Below the pieces are notes generated by a model, which saw only the letters and a list, made by a program, of their open reading frames with translations, made no database searches and had not been told where the DNA came from. A program made the position numbers and the translations under genes. Shown here piece after piece: positions 1-9,653 of a stretch of 64,000 bases of DNA (the first letter of the stretch is position 1; each line of letters opens with the position of its first letter). Source of the DNA: Dolichospermum sp. FACHB-1091 (GTDB taxonomy: Bacteria > Cyanobacteriota > Cyanobacteriia > Cyanobacteriales > Nostocaceae); contig NZ_JACJSB010000016.1 of the NCBI RefSeq assembly GCF_014697585.1, positions 46,423 through 110,422 on the forward strand, read 5' to 3'.

Positions 1-609
1 GAAGCAATTCTTGTCCATAAAGACTCACCAATTAAAAATGTAGCTGATCTCAAAGGTAAAAAAGTGGCTTTTGCGAAAGGAGCAAATGTTAATTATTTGG
101 TAGTCAAAGCACTGGAAAAAGCCGGATTAAAATACACTGATATTAAGCCAACTTTCCTCGCACCTGCTGATGGCCGTGCTGCTTTTGAAGGGAAAAATGT
201 TGATGCTTGGGCGGTTTGGGATCCTTATTTAGCTGCTGCTCAAAAAGCCACAGGCGCACGTACTCTTACAGATGCCACCGGACTAGCTCCCAATCGAGGT
301 TATTACTTGGCTGCTAAATCCTTTGTAGAAAAGAATCCAGCCGCTTTAAAGACAGTTTTGGCTGGGGTAACTAAAGTCAGTGATTGGGCAAAGAAGAATC
401 CTCCTAAAGTAGCAAAGTTACTTTCTCCTGTATTGGGTATAGATGCGGCTGTATTAGAGGTAGCAGAAAAAAGACGCAAGTATGGCATTTTTCCATTAAC
501 AAATGATGTAATTGCCAAACAACAAGAAATTGCTGATACTTTCTATAAAATAAACTTGATTCCTAAACAAATCAAGGTTAAGGAGATAGTTTGGCAAGGC
601 AAGAAGTAA
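1..609 (+). CDS. Sulfonate-type ABC transporter substrate-binding protein, C-terminal part (SsuA/NMT1-like)
   Basis: The frame is open from base 1, so the gene begins outside the window; 202 residues of a family usually about 330-350 long are seen. It is the periplasmic binding component of an ABC importer. The stretch around residues 62-72 (VDAWAVWDPYL) matches the ligand-pocket motif of SsuA-type aliphatic sulfonate binding proteins, and the C-terminal helices fit the NMT1/SsuA fold. The membrane and ATPase partners are not in the window and presumably lie to the left. Taurine- and sulfur-metabolism genes follow, which supports a sulfonate or related organosulfur ligand; the exact ligand cannot be read from sequence. 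Confidence 0.85.
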   Translation, partial: EAILVHKDSPIKNVADLKGKKVAFAKGANVNYLVVKALEKAGLKYTDIKPTFLAPADGRAAFEGKNVDAWAVWDPYLAAAQKATGARTLTDATGLAPNRGYYLAAKSFVEKNPAALKTVLAGVTKVSDWAKKNPPKVAKLLSPVLGIDAAVLEVAEKRRKYGIFPLTNDVIAKQQEIADTFYKINLIPKQIKVKEIVWQGKK

Positions 610-611
610 TT

Positions 612-641
612 TGGTAATTGGTAATTGGTAATGTAGAAATT
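612..641. repeat. Heptamer tandem repeat (TTGGTAA)
   Basis: Three to four consecutive TTGGTAA units follow the stop codon of the binding protein. The same heptamer family recurs at 6680-6699, 6762-6778, 48675-48695, 57030-57065 and 58730-58757. Short tandem heptamers of this kind are known from heterocystous cyanobacteria. Confidence 0.7.
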
Positions 642-744
642 ACTAATTATCAATTATTTTTTCAAATCTGTTTTTACTCTTTGGTGCGTTCTTTGCTCCT
701 TTGCGTGAAAAAAAATACATTTTAAATTATTGAAAGAGTTGTAT

Positions 745-2460
745 ATGACAACAAACATCAAGACACAATGGCTAAAAACCGATATTTTAGTAATTGGTGG
801 TGGTACTGCGGGGACAATGGCAGGGATTAAAGCTAAACAAGCTAATCCCGATGCTGAGGTATTAATTTTAGAAAAAGCGAATATTCGCCGCAGTGGAGCG
901 ATCGCTATGGGTATGGATGGAGTAAATACAGCCGTCATTCCTGGCAATTCTACCCCAGAACAATACGTCCGCGAAGTCACCATTGCTAACGATGGTATTC
1001 TGCACCAAAAAGCCGTTTATCAAACAGGTAAATTAGGGTTTGAAACAATTCAAGAACTAGAAAGATGGGGTGTTAAATTCCAAAAAGATCCCCAAGGGAA
1101 TTATGACGTTAAACAAGTGCATCGGGTAGGTAAATATGTCTTACCCATGCCAGAAGGTAAAGACTTAAAAACCATTCTTACCCGCCAAGTTAAACGTCAT
1201 CAAGTGAAAGTAACTAACCGCGTTATGGCAACTAGAATATTAGTAAAAAATGGTAGAGCCATTGGTGCAATTGGGTTTGATGTACGGAGTGGTGATTTTG
1301 TAGTTATTCAAGCCAAAGCCGTCATACTTTCTACAGGTGCTTGTGGACGTTTGGGTTTACCTGCATCTGGCTATCTTTATGGAACTTATGAAAACCCCAC
1401 AAATGCCGGAGATGGTTATTCAATGGCTTATCATGCAGGAGCAGAATTAAGTAACATTGAATGTTTCCAAATCAACCCATTAATTAAAGATTATAACGGT
1501 CCTGCTTGTGCCTATGTTGCAGGTCCCTATGGAGCATATACCGCCAACTCAGAAGGAAACCGCTTTATTAATTGTGATTATTGGAGTGGACAAATGATGC
1601 TAGAAATCTGGAAAGAATTAAACTCTGGTAAAGGACCTATTCAAATGAAAATGACTCATTTGGATGAGGATACAATTTCTGAAATAGAGTCTGTTTTATG
1701 GGCAAATGAACGACCAAGTAGAGAACGTTTTCATGAAGGTAGAGGTGAAAATTACCGTACTCATGGCGTAGAAATGAATATCTCAGAAATTGGATTATGT
1801 AGTGGACATAGTGCTTCTGGTGTGTGGGTAAATGAAAAAGCAGAAACCACAGTACCTGGACTCTATGCAGCTGGAGATATGGCCAGTGTTCCTCATAATT
1901 ATATGATTGGTGCATTTGTCTTTGGTCGGTTAGCAGGAGAAAACGCCATTGAGTATATTAAATCTTTAGGACATTTAGAACCTGATACTGATTTTTTGGC
2001 AGCCGAAAAGTCCAGAATTTACGCGCCATTAAATCAACCAAATGGTATTCCCCATACTCAAGTTGAATATAAATTACGCCGATTGGTAAATGATTACCTG
2101 CAACCACCAAAATCTGGTAATAAAATGGAAATTGGGTTAAATAACTTTGTACGTTATCATGAAATATTAGCCCAAATGGGAGCGCGTGATCCTCATGAAT
2201 TAATGCGATGTATGGAAGTACATTTTATTCGTGATTGTGCAGAAATGGCGGCACGAGCATCTTTATATCGTCGAGAAAGTCGTTGGGGTTTATATCATTA
2301 TCGCTTAGATTTTCCAAATAAGAATGACGAAGAGTGGTTTTGTCATGTGAATTTGAAAAAGAATGAAGTGGGAGAAATGCTTTTATTTAAGCGTCAGATT
2401 GAGCCTTATCTTGTGGAGGTGGATTTACATAAAGAAGTCTATGATGTTGCAGCTAGATAA
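745..2460 (+). CDS. AprA-like FAD flavoprotein (fumarate reductase/adenylylsulfate reductase alpha family)
   Basis: A 571-residue soluble flavoprotein. The N-terminal FAD-binding Rossmann motif (VIGGGTAGTMAG, about residues 18-29) is followed by the FAD-binding and capping domains typical of succinate dehydrogenase/fumarate reductase/AprA proteins, and the C-terminal block with RRESRWGLYHYR resembles AprA. I chose ATG 745 over TTG 730 because GAAAGAG sits just upstream of 745. It follows the sulfonate-binding protein, and the matching two-cluster ferredoxin (AprB-like) is encoded at 7880. Cyanobacteria do not run dissimilatory sulfate reduction, so the substrate is unknown; oxidation or reduction of a sulfur compound is an inference. 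It could also be a fumarate-reductase-like enzyme with another substrate. Confidence 0.8.
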   Translation: MTTNIKTQWLKTDILVIGGGTAGTMAGIKAKQANPDAEVLILEKANIRRSGAIAMGMDGVNTAVIPGNSTPEQYVREVTIANDGILHQKAVYQTGKLGFETIQELERWGVKFQKDPQGNYDVKQVHRVGKYVLPMPEGKDLKTILTRQVKRHQVKVTNRVMATRILVKNGRAIGAIGFDVRSGDFVVIQAKAVILSTGACGRLGLPASGYLYGTYENPTNAGDGYSMAYHAGAELSNIECFQINPLIKDYNGPACAYVAGPYGAYTANSEGNRFINCDYWSGQMMLEIWKELNSGKGPIQMKMTHLDEDTISEIESVLWANERPSRERFHEGRGENYRTHGVEMNISEIGLCSGHSASGVWVNEKAETTVPGLYAAGDMASVPHNYMIGAFVFGRLAGENAIEYIKSLGHLEPDTDFLAAEKSRIYAPLNQPNGIPHTQVEYKLRRLVNDYLQPPKSGNKMEIGLNNFVRYHEILAQMGARDPHELMRCMEVHFIRDCAEMAARASLYRRESRWGLYHYRLDFPNKNDEEWFCHVNLKKNEVGEMLLFKRQIEPYLVEVDLHKEVYDVAAR

Positions 2461-2580
2461 ATAGAAAGAGTATAGGAATGCGTCTCATACACCATACCGT
2501 ACAGGCAACTTGGAGTTTTAATTGTTATAAAGTTATGTTCCTGAGCAATAGTAAATGCAAAGAAGCACATTTATTTAACT

Positions 2581-2671
2581 AGGACTTACGCGCAGGTCAC
2601 TGAAAAACGAACCACAGAGGCACAGAGTTCACAGAGAAATGAGGTTTTGAGAGATATTTTGCGTAAGTCCT
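2581..2671. mobile_element. 91-bp MITE-like element, copy 1
   Basis: A 91-bp unit bounded by perfect 11-bp terminal inverted repeats (AGGACTTACGC and GCGTAAGTCCT). The interior contains the GAACCACAGAGGCACAGAG motif. Its reverse complement occurs at 26041-26131 with a single base difference. It encodes nothing, so it is a non-autonomous element or folded intergenic repeat; no transposase is nearby. Confidence 0.75.
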
Positions 2672-2802
2672 GTTAACGAAAGAGTTGGGTTTAGAAAGGA
2701 TAACAAAATCGCTTTTGTTGCCACATCCCCCATTTAATAGGTCTCGAAAAATTGTTAAAAGAAAAGAGAAGATGCAGCAGTTAACCCTTTAATTATCGCT
2801 TT

Positions 2803-2934
2803 CTAAGACTTAGAATAGAAAACAAATGTCTGTAACTCAATACTCACTGGGGCATCTGGTGGGCTGGTTGGGTCATCAAACCCCGTATAGGCTGCAAATC
2901 TAGCTTTTCCATCCTCTGTGGAGTCAAAACACTT
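2803..2934 (-). pseudogene. Relic of the C-terminal end of an unidentified gene
   Basis: On the minus strand a frame of about 43 codons reads as convincing protein (includes KARFAAYTGFDDPTSPPDAP) and ends at TAG, but a stop lies a few codons before it and no start or upstream domain remains. I recognise it as protein-like but cannot name the family with certainty. It lies in an otherwise non-coding 900-bp spacer, consistent with a gene eroded to its last segment. Confidence 0.4.
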
Positions 2935-3317
2935 GATTATATGTATAACTAATTATTAGATAAACTAATCAATGATTTTTTGAATTTATGGGGTAATTCA
3001 GCAAAATAAATTTATGTGATAATGAATACAAAATATTCACAATAATAATCAATATAGTTGTAAAAATATTTTGCAGTTTATTTTCTGACAATCTTTTTTA
3101 GCCATATCAAAGTATTTAGCATCAGTATCAAAAATGATAAATAAATTACATTTAATATAATTTTTAGGCAATATTTACTGGCATAAAAAGCATATTATTT
3201 ACATTTTTTTAAATAAAAATTTCTTATAATACGGTAAATTGATAAATTTACTGTACAATGATTTTTAGTTACGATCGCTTCCTCTGGTATGTTGGCATAG
3301 ACACATCCCAAAGAAAG

Positions 3318-3345
3318 TTGACAAGTGCGAAGACAGACTTATAAA
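3318..3345 (+). promoter_or_regulatory. Sigma70-type promoter for the TauD-like gene
   Basis: TTGACA at 3318-3323 and TATAAA at 3340-3345 are separated by 16 bases. This would start transcription near 3352, leaving a short leader before the GGAG ribosome site (3355-3358) and the GTG start at 3366. Confidence 0.5.
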
Positions 3346-3365
3346 TAAAATTCTGGAGAACTCAC

Positions 3366-4334
3366 GTGAGTAATAAGCACATTGAAGTCAAACAGGTAGC
3401 TGGTTTTATTGGTGCTGAAATCAGTGGTGTAGACCTTTCTGCTCCTTTACATGATGAAGCAGTCAAAGAAATTCGTGAAGCACTATTGAAGTGGAAAGTA
3501 ATTTTCTTTCGTGGTCAGAACATTGATCATGCAGCCCAAATTGCCTTCACTGCTCGGTTTGGGGAAGTAACCTATGCTCACCCCCACGAAGATGAGCCAA
3601 TTGAAGGCTTCTCGCAAATTCTGCCCATTGACCGCAGCCGCTATGAACGCCGTAATGGTTTGCGCCGTTCCAGCTATGAAAGCCGTTGGCACACCGATGT
3701 AACAGCAGCTATCAATCCACCTGCGGCTTCAATATTGCGTGCAGTAAATGTTCCCAGTTTCGGTGGTGATACCCAATGGACAAATTTGGTCGCAGCCTAC
3801 GAAGGTTTATCAGCCCCTCTACGTGCATTAGCAGATACATTAAAGGCAGAACATCGTTTTAATGCTCGGTTAAACATACCCAGCAACAGCAAGCTTGCCC
3901 AACGCATTGCTGCCAATCCCATAGTTTCAATTCACCCAGTAGTCAGGGTTCATCCAGAAACAGGTGAACGCGCATTGTACGTGAATCCAGGCTTTACTTC
4001 CCATATTCTGGATGTATCAAGACAAGAAAGCGACCTGTTACTGGAGTTGTTCTTTAATCAGATCACTAAACCTGCTTACACCACCCGCTTCCGATGGAAT
4101 AACGGTGATATAGCATTCTGGGATAACCGTGCGACAGCGCATTTAGCTCCCCAGGATTTGGATCATATAGAGGTAGAGCGTGTACTCTATCGCACCACCA
4201 TCACAGGAGATATTCCCGTTGGGGTAAATGGTTTCCGTTCCCAAGTTGTTGAGGGTGAGGTGTTTAATAGCGAATTACCAACCGTCTTGAAGCAAGGATT
4301 AGAAAAATTGCCAGCAGAACCAGTGCTTTCCTAA
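3366..4334 (+). CDS. TauD/TfdA-family Fe(II)/2-oxoglutarate dioxygenase
   Basis: A 322-residue non-heme iron dioxygenase. Members use 2-oxoglutarate and O2 to hydroxylate next to a sulfonate or sulfate ester so that sulfite or sulfate and an aldehyde leave. The metal triad is visible: WHTDV (about residues 110-114) gives His and Asp, and the distal His is in RATAHLAPQDL near residue 260; the 2-oxoglutarate arginine lies in ERVLYRTTI. The GTG start has GGAG seven bases upstream. It sits between the AprA-like flavoprotein and the dienelactone hydrolase. A paralogue lies at 21577-22485. Taurine itself or an alkyl sulfate or sulfonate is a plausible substrate; this is not decidable here. Confidence 0.88.
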   Translation: MSNKHIEVKQVAGFIGAEISGVDLSAPLHDEAVKEIREALLKWKVIFFRGQNIDHAAQIAFTARFGEVTYAHPHEDEPIEGFSQILPIDRSRYERRNGLRRSSYESRWHTDVTAAINPPAASILRAVNVPSFGGDTQWTNLVAAYEGLSAPLRALADTLKAEHRFNARLNIPSNSKLAQRIAANPIVSIHPVVRVHPETGERALYVNPGFTSHILDVSRQESDLLLELFFNQITKPAYTTRFRWNNGDIAFWDNRATAHLAPQDLDHIEVERVLYRTTITGDIPVGVNGFRSQVVEGEVFNSELPTVLKQGLEKLPAEPVLS

Positions 4335-4365
4335 GCTAAATTGAATTGGATTAATCTCTCACCAA

Positions 4366-4388
4366 CCCCTCTTTGACGCAGAGAGGGG
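4366..4388 (+). terminator. Hairpin after the TauD-like gene
   Basis: CCCCTCT (4366-4372) pairs with AGAGGGG (4382-4388) about 30 bases after the TauD stop. No strong T-run follows, so it may be a weak terminator or an mRNA 3'-end stabiliser. Confidence 0.4.
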
Positions 4389-4432
4389 CTTAAATATCAA
4401 TCAAAAATTAATGATATTGAAATGGTTTAAAG

Positions 4433-5266
4433 ATGCTAAAAGAAATAACACGCCGTGAATTTATGACTACAGCTGCTCTGACAACTGGGTTTGCCGTAGC
4501 AGTGCAACCTGTTTTGGCCAAAGTGATTTCTACAGATACTCAAGGATTAATTGCGGGAGTGGTGAAAATTCCCGTCAAAGATGGGGAAATTCCAGCTTAC
4601 AGAGCGCAGCCTGATCAGGGTGAAAATTTTCCGATTGTGTTGGTAATTCAGGAAATATTTGGGGTACATGAACATATACAGGATGTTGTTCGTCGCTTTG
4701 CTAAATTAGGCTATTTAGCGATCGCCCCTGAACTATTTATCCGTCAAGGTGATGTGTCAAAATTAAGCAACATTGACGAAATTCGCGCCATTGCATCCAA
4801 AGTTCCCGACTCTCAAGTATTATCAGATTTAGATGCTACCGTTGATTGGGGGGTAAAATCAGCAAAAGGTAACGCTGATAAATTAGCAATTACAGGTTTT
4901 TGCTGGGGAGGTCGAATCACTTGGTTATATTCTGCACATAATTCTCAAGTAAAAGCAGGAGTAGCTTGGTACGGAAGATTAGTAGGCAATGCTACCGAAC
5001 TACAGCCCAAACACCCTGTTGATATTGCTGCTGAACTCAAAGTCCCCGTGTTGGGACTCTATGGAGGTAAAGATACAGGTATTCCACTAGATACAATAGA
5101 ACAAATACGGGAAAAACTCAAATTTAGCAGCAGTAAATCGGAGATAATTGTTTATCCTGATGCACCTCACGCCTTTTTTGCCGATTATCGTCCTTCCTAC
5201 CGCGAAAAAGAAGCCAAAGATGGTTGGCAACGTCTCCAGAAATGGTTTAAACAGTATGGAGTATGA
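4433..5266 (+). CDS. Dienelactone hydrolase family protein with Tat signal
   Basis: A 277-residue alpha/beta hydrolase of the dienelactone hydrolase/carboxymethylenebutenolidase family. Residues 1-29 look like a Tat signal (TRREFM followed by a hydrophobic stretch and ALAK-like end: QPVLAK), so the enzyme should fold in the cytoplasm and be exported. The Cys-Asp-His triad is visible: nucleophile Cys157 in GFCWGG, Asp in GGKDTGIP, His in DAPHAFF. It follows the TauD-like gene by about 100 bases in the same direction. Hydrolysis of a lactone or ester from organosulfur breakdown would fit the neighbourhood but is inference. Confidence 0.85.
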   Translation: MLKEITRREFMTTAALTTGFAVAVQPVLAKVISTDTQGLIAGVVKIPVKDGEIPAYRAQPDQGENFPIVLVIQEIFGVHEHIQDVVRRFAKLGYLAIAPELFIRQGDVSKLSNIDEIRAIASKVPDSQVLSDLDATVDWGVKSAKGNADKLAITGFCWGGRITWLYSAHNSQVKAGVAWYGRLVGNATELQPKHPVDIAAELKVPVLGLYGGKDTGIPLDTIEQIREKLKFSSSKSEIIVYPDAPHAFFADYRPSYREKEAKDGWQRLQKWFKQYGV

Positions 5267-5278
5267 GTAAAAATCTTT

Positions 5279-5315
5279 GTAGAGCCGAGAATCCCCACCC
5301 ATGGAACGTCTCTAC
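5279..5315. repeat. Degenerate palindromic repeat (GTAGAG...CTCTAC family)
   Basis: GTAGAGCCGAGA at the left and GGAACGTCTCTAC at the right form an imperfect inverted repeat. It is a worn member of the family with a clean copy at 13874-13901. Confidence 0.5.
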
Positions 5316-5360
5316 ATCTAAACTACATCTGAAATTTATACTGCTTATCAACTTACCTAA

Positions 5361-6683
<1,323 letters not shown>

Positions 6684-6699
6684 TTACCAATTACCAATT

Positions 6700-6761
6700 C
6701 AATACTGTTCGGTTAAGGATTTTTGTTATTTCGTTGTTTTGGGCTTAACCGAAAAGTATTG
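6700..6761. repeat. 62-bp inverted-repeat element between metY and metX
   Basis: An 18-base arm at 6700-6717 (begins CAATACTG) pairs with 6744-6761 with one mismatch, leaving a 26-base loop. It is flanked on both sides by ATTACCA heptamers, as if it had inserted into a heptamer tract. It may also act as an mRNA hairpin between the two genes. Confidence 0.65.
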
Positions 6762-6787
6762 ATTACCAATTACCAATCACCTTTTTT

Positions 6788-7849
6788 ATGAAATACCTAG
6801 ACTTCATTTCGCCAAAAACCGAATTTTACCAATTGTCAGCACCATTTTCATTAGAATCTGGTGAAGTATTAATTGGTGTTCAGGTTGCTTATCGTACCTG
6901 GGGAAAATTAAACGCAACCGGCGATAATGGAGTCTTGATTTGTCATGCTTTAACTGGTTCTGCTGATGCTGATGATTGGTGGGGAGATTTGTTTGGTGTT
7001 GGGAAATCCTTTGATCCTGATCAGGATTTTATCGTGTGTAGCAACATTTTAGGAAGTTGTTACGGTACAACTGGACCTACTTCTATTAACCCAAATACAA
7101 GAAAAGTCTATGGTGCATCTTTTCCCAGAATTACAATTCGGGATATGGTTAACCTCCAAGCTGCACTATTAGAATACCTGGAAGTTAAATCTCTACAGTT
7201 AGTAATTGGCGGTTCATTGGGTGGAATGCAAGTTTTAGAATGGGCTTTATTATATCCAGAAAAGGTGAGAGCAATTTCACCAATGGCTACACCTGGAAGA
7301 CATTCAGCATGGTCTATTGGCTTGAGTGAAGCCCAAAGACAGGCAATTTATACAGATCCAAATTGGCAAAATGGGAACTATACAAGTGATGCACCTCCGA
7401 ATCAAGGACTAGCAGTAGCGAGGATGATGGCAATGATTACCTATCGTTATTGGGAGAGTTTTACAAATCGTTTTGGTAGACAGCAGAATGAATCTAATCA
7501 GTTTGCCATATCCAGTTATTTACAATATCAAGGTCAAAAACTAATAGAACGTTTTGATGCTAATACTTATATTACATTAACTCATGCAATGGATAGTCAT
7601 GATGTTAGTTGGAATAGGAAAGATTATCAATCAGTTTTGCGAAGTATCAAACAACCGACTTTAGTTGTAGCGATTGATTCTGATGTTCTTTATCCTCCAG
7701 TAGAACAACAAGAATTAACAGATTTAATTCCTAATTCTCAATTGAGGATTCTTAAATCAACTCACGGACATGATGCGTTTTTAATTGATATGGAAGCATT
7801 GAATAAAATGGTGGTTTCTTTTAGAGAAGAATTGGAATCTTTTGTTTAA
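6788..7849 (+). CDS. metX: Homoserine O-acetyltransferase
   Basis: A 353-residue alpha/beta hydrolase-fold acyltransferase that acetylates homoserine using acetyl-CoA, giving the MetY substrate. The family signature is present: the nucleophile serine in GGSLGGMQ near residue 144, the ALTGSADADDWW segment, catalytic Asp in the AIDSDVLYPP segment and His in STHGHDAFL near the C terminus. Length matches the family. It lies about 100 bases after metY and 30 bases before the AprB-like ferredoxin, probably in one transcription unit. A succinyl-specific form cannot be excluded by motif alone. Confidence 0.92.
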   Translation: MKYLDFISPKTEFYQLSAPFSLESGEVLIGVQVAYRTWGKLNATGDNGVLICHALTGSADADDWWGDLFGVGKSFDPDQDFIVCSNILGSCYGTTGPTSINPNTRKVYGASFPRITIRDMVNLQAALLEYLEVKSLQLVIGGSLGGMQVLEWALLYPEKVRAISPMATPGRHSAWSIGLSEAQRQAIYTDPNWQNGNYTSDAPPNQGLAVARMMAMITYRYWESFTNRFGRQQNESNQFAISSYLQYQGQKLIERFDANTYITLTHAMDSHDVSWNRKDYQSVLRSIKQPTLVVAIDSDVLYPPVEQQELTDLIPNSQLRILKSTHGHDAFLIDMEALNKMVVSFREELESFV

Positions 7850-7879
7850 TTTTTAATAAACTCAGGGAGTTACAAAATT

Positions 7880-8107
7880 ATGGCTTTAATTAATCAAAGA
7901 GTAGATGTCCCAGTAATTGTGGATGAATCTAAATGTTTAGAAAAATGTGTTGCTTGTATTGAAGTTTGTCCTCTGGATGTATTAGCAAAAAATCCAGAGA
8001 CGGGAAAAGCCTATATGAAATATGATGAATGTTGGTTCTGTCTACCCTGTGAAAAAGAATGTCCAACAAATGCAATTACAGTACAAATTCCTTTCTTATT
8101 GCGGTAG
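7880..8107 (+). CDS. AprB-like 2[4Fe-4S] ferredoxin
   Basis: A 75-residue electron carrier with two cysteine clusters: C-x3-C-x2-C-x3-CP (KCLEKCVACIEVCP, near residue 19) and C-x2-C-x2-C-x3-CP (CWFCLPCEKECP, near residue 52). The second motif followed by TNAIT resembles the ferredoxin core of adenylylsulfate reductase beta. The AprA-like flavoprotein at 745 is its probable partner, although tauD-like, dienelactone hydrolase, metY and metX lie between them. GGGAG stands about ten bases before the ATG. It is followed after ten bases by the HEAT-repeat gene. Confidence 0.85.
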   Translation: MALINQRVDVPVIVDESKCLEKCVACIEVCPLDVLAKNPETGKAYMKYDECWFCLPCEKECPTNAITVQIPFLLR

Positions 8108-8117
8108 AGGTACAGAA

Positions 8118-9074
8118 ATGTTTACAGATACAGATTCAGAATTAAATCAATGGTTGGAAATGTTGCGATCAGTTAACGAGGGCGATCGCCTAGTTGCGGT
8201 AAAATCTCTACAGCATCTCGGAGAAGACGCAGCAGTGGACGCTTTAATTATCGCACTGGAAGACGAAAGCATCGCAGTCCAAAAAATTGCCGCATCCGCA
8301 CTTTGGGAACTTGCTAATCCTCTTGCTGTACCCGCTTTATTAAAAACTCTCGCTTCCCCAGATATAGAAGTTCGCACTGAAGCATTATCAGCATTAGGTG
8401 AACTTGTCAACACAGAACATTTATTGCTTTTATTGGATGTACTAAATCAAGAAAATATCAATCTCCAAGTTAACATCTTAATCTTATTAAGGAAGATACA
8501 TGATGTTCAATCTTTACCTGCGGTGTTATCTTTTTTTGATTCCAAATATCCAGAACTACGAGAAGCTGCTATTACAACTTTGCGCTATTTAAACCAAGTA
8601 CAAATCTGTCCACCAGCTTTATCTTTAATTAATGATTCTGATAATAATGTCCGTCGTGCAACAGCTTTAACTTTAGGACATTTAGCAGATCAAGAAATTG
8701 TAGAATTATTAACTAAATCACTGATTTTTGATCCAGATTGGCAAGTACGACGTAATGCAGCTAAATCCTTAGCAATTCAAGCTAATTCAGACGCAATTCC
8801 GGCGTTAAAAATTGCCCTAAAAGATGAACATTGGCAAGTGCGAAAATTCACACTTCAAGTATTACAAAAAACGCCAGATCAAAATTTATTACCTGATTTA
8901 ATCAAAGCACTAACAGACGAATATTCTGATGTCAGAAAAGAAGCAGCCATAGCACTTGGTAACTTAGAAAATGCTGATGCTTTAAATGCACTCCAACAAG
9001 CACTAGATGATCCTGATCGAGATGTTTCTATTTACGCGGAAAGAGCAATTAAAAAGATTCATTTGACTATTTAA
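8118..9074 (+). CDS. HEAT-repeat protein (PBS-lyase HEAT-like)
   Basis: A 318-residue protein made almost entirely of about ten helical HEAT repeats of roughly 31 residues (for example DAVDALIIALEDESIAVQKI, then NPLAVPALLKTLASPDIEVR). Such proteins are scaffolds, and relatives include phycobilin lyases, but nothing here shows a lyase function. ATG 8118 was chosen over the ATG at 8022 because AGAGG lies seven bases upstream and the repeat fold starts there; the longer frame overlaps the ferredoxin. Two bases separate it from the phosphatase, so ferredoxin, HEAT and phosphatase are likely co-transcribed. Confidence 0.85.
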   Translation: MFTDTDSELNQWLEMLRSVNEGDRLVAVKSLQHLGEDAAVDALIIALEDESIAVQKIAASALWELANPLAVPALLKTLASPDIEVRTEALSALGELVNTEHLLLLLDVLNQENINLQVNILILLRKIHDVQSLPAVLSFFDSKYPELREAAITTLRYLNQVQICPPALSLINDSDNNVRRATALTLGHLADQEIVELLTKSLIFDPDWQVRRNAAKSLAIQANSDAIPALKIALKDEHWQVRKFTLQVLQKTPDQNLLPDLIKALTDEYSDVRKEAAIALGNLENADALNALQQALDDPDRDVSIYAERAIKKIHLTI

Positions 9075-9076
9075 AG

Positions 9077-9607
9077 ATGTACAAATTTGCCCCTGCTTGG
9101 GAACAAGAAACAATAGTTTTTGGTGCTTCTCAACCTGGATATACTGATAATCAGGTATATGATTGGATTGAGTTTATGAAATTACAAAATATCAGACAAG
9201 TTTGCTGTTTACTTAGTGAAAAACAACTAGCTAATTATGCCCATCTTTTAGATACATATTGGCAAGAATTTGGTAATGACAAAATTTGTTGGACACCAAT
9301 TGAAGATTTTCATTTATGTGATTTAGAAACACTCATAGACAAAATTCTACCTTTTTTGATCACAGCAAATCAACAAAATGAAAAAGTAGTTGTGCATTGT
9401 GCTGGTGGAATTGGCCGGACTGGACATATATTAGCGGCTTGGTTAGTTACTGTGCGGGGATTTTCTAATCAAGATGCAATTTCTGCTGTTATAAGAACAG
9501 GAAGAAATCCTTATGAAGCTGTAATGTTACGTGAAAATCCATTACAAGTTGCAGGAGAATTAAATGTGCTACTGAATAATTGTCGTCTAGCATTCTTAAC
9601 TAATTGA
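9077..9607 (+). CDS. Dual-specificity (tyrosine-type) protein phosphatase
   Basis: A 176-residue cytoplasmic phosphatase of the cysteine-based DSP/PTP fold. The P-loop HCAGGIGRTG (Cys108 nucleophile, Arg114) fits H-C-x5-R exactly, and the general acid may be an Asp in the EDFHLCD segment near residue 76. It ends the metY-metX-ferredoxin-HEAT run, starting two bases after the HEAT gene. Why a phosphatase sits here is unknown; it may act on a protein, a phosphorylated small molecule or a nucleotide. Confidence 0.85.
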   Translation: MYKFAPAWEQETIVFGASQPGYTDNQVYDWIEFMKLQNIRQVCCLLSEKQLANYAHLLDTYWQEFGNDKICWTPIEDFHLCDLETLIDKILPFLITANQQNEKVVVHCAGGIGRTGHILAAWLVTVRGFSNQDAISAVIRTGRNPYEAVMLRENPLQVAGELNVLLNNCRLAFLTN

Positions 9608-9612
9608 AGAAT

Positions 9613-9642
9613 ATTGCTGAATTTGTCTGAAAAATCAGCAAT
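9613..9642. terminator. Hairpin between convergent genes
   Basis: ATTGCTGA (9613-9620) pairs perfectly with TCAGCAAT (9635-9642), between the stop codons of the phosphatase and the convergent DUF2808 gene. Only a weak T-run follows on the plus strand. Confidence 0.45.
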
Positions 9643-9653
9643 TTATCAACACT

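Larger units (their letters stand above)
2461..3317. other. Long spacer before the TauD-like gene
   Basis: This spacer holds the 91-bp MITE-like element (2581-2671) and the minus-strand relic (2803-2934). From about 2940 to 3260 it is very AT-rich with no credible reading frame. No RNA gene is recognisable. Confidence 0.6.

Noticed and set aside
8022..8117. Longer start for the HEAT-repeat protein
   Set aside because: The added 32 residues overlap the ferredoxin gene and do not resemble a HEAT repeat; ATG 8118 has a good ribosome site.
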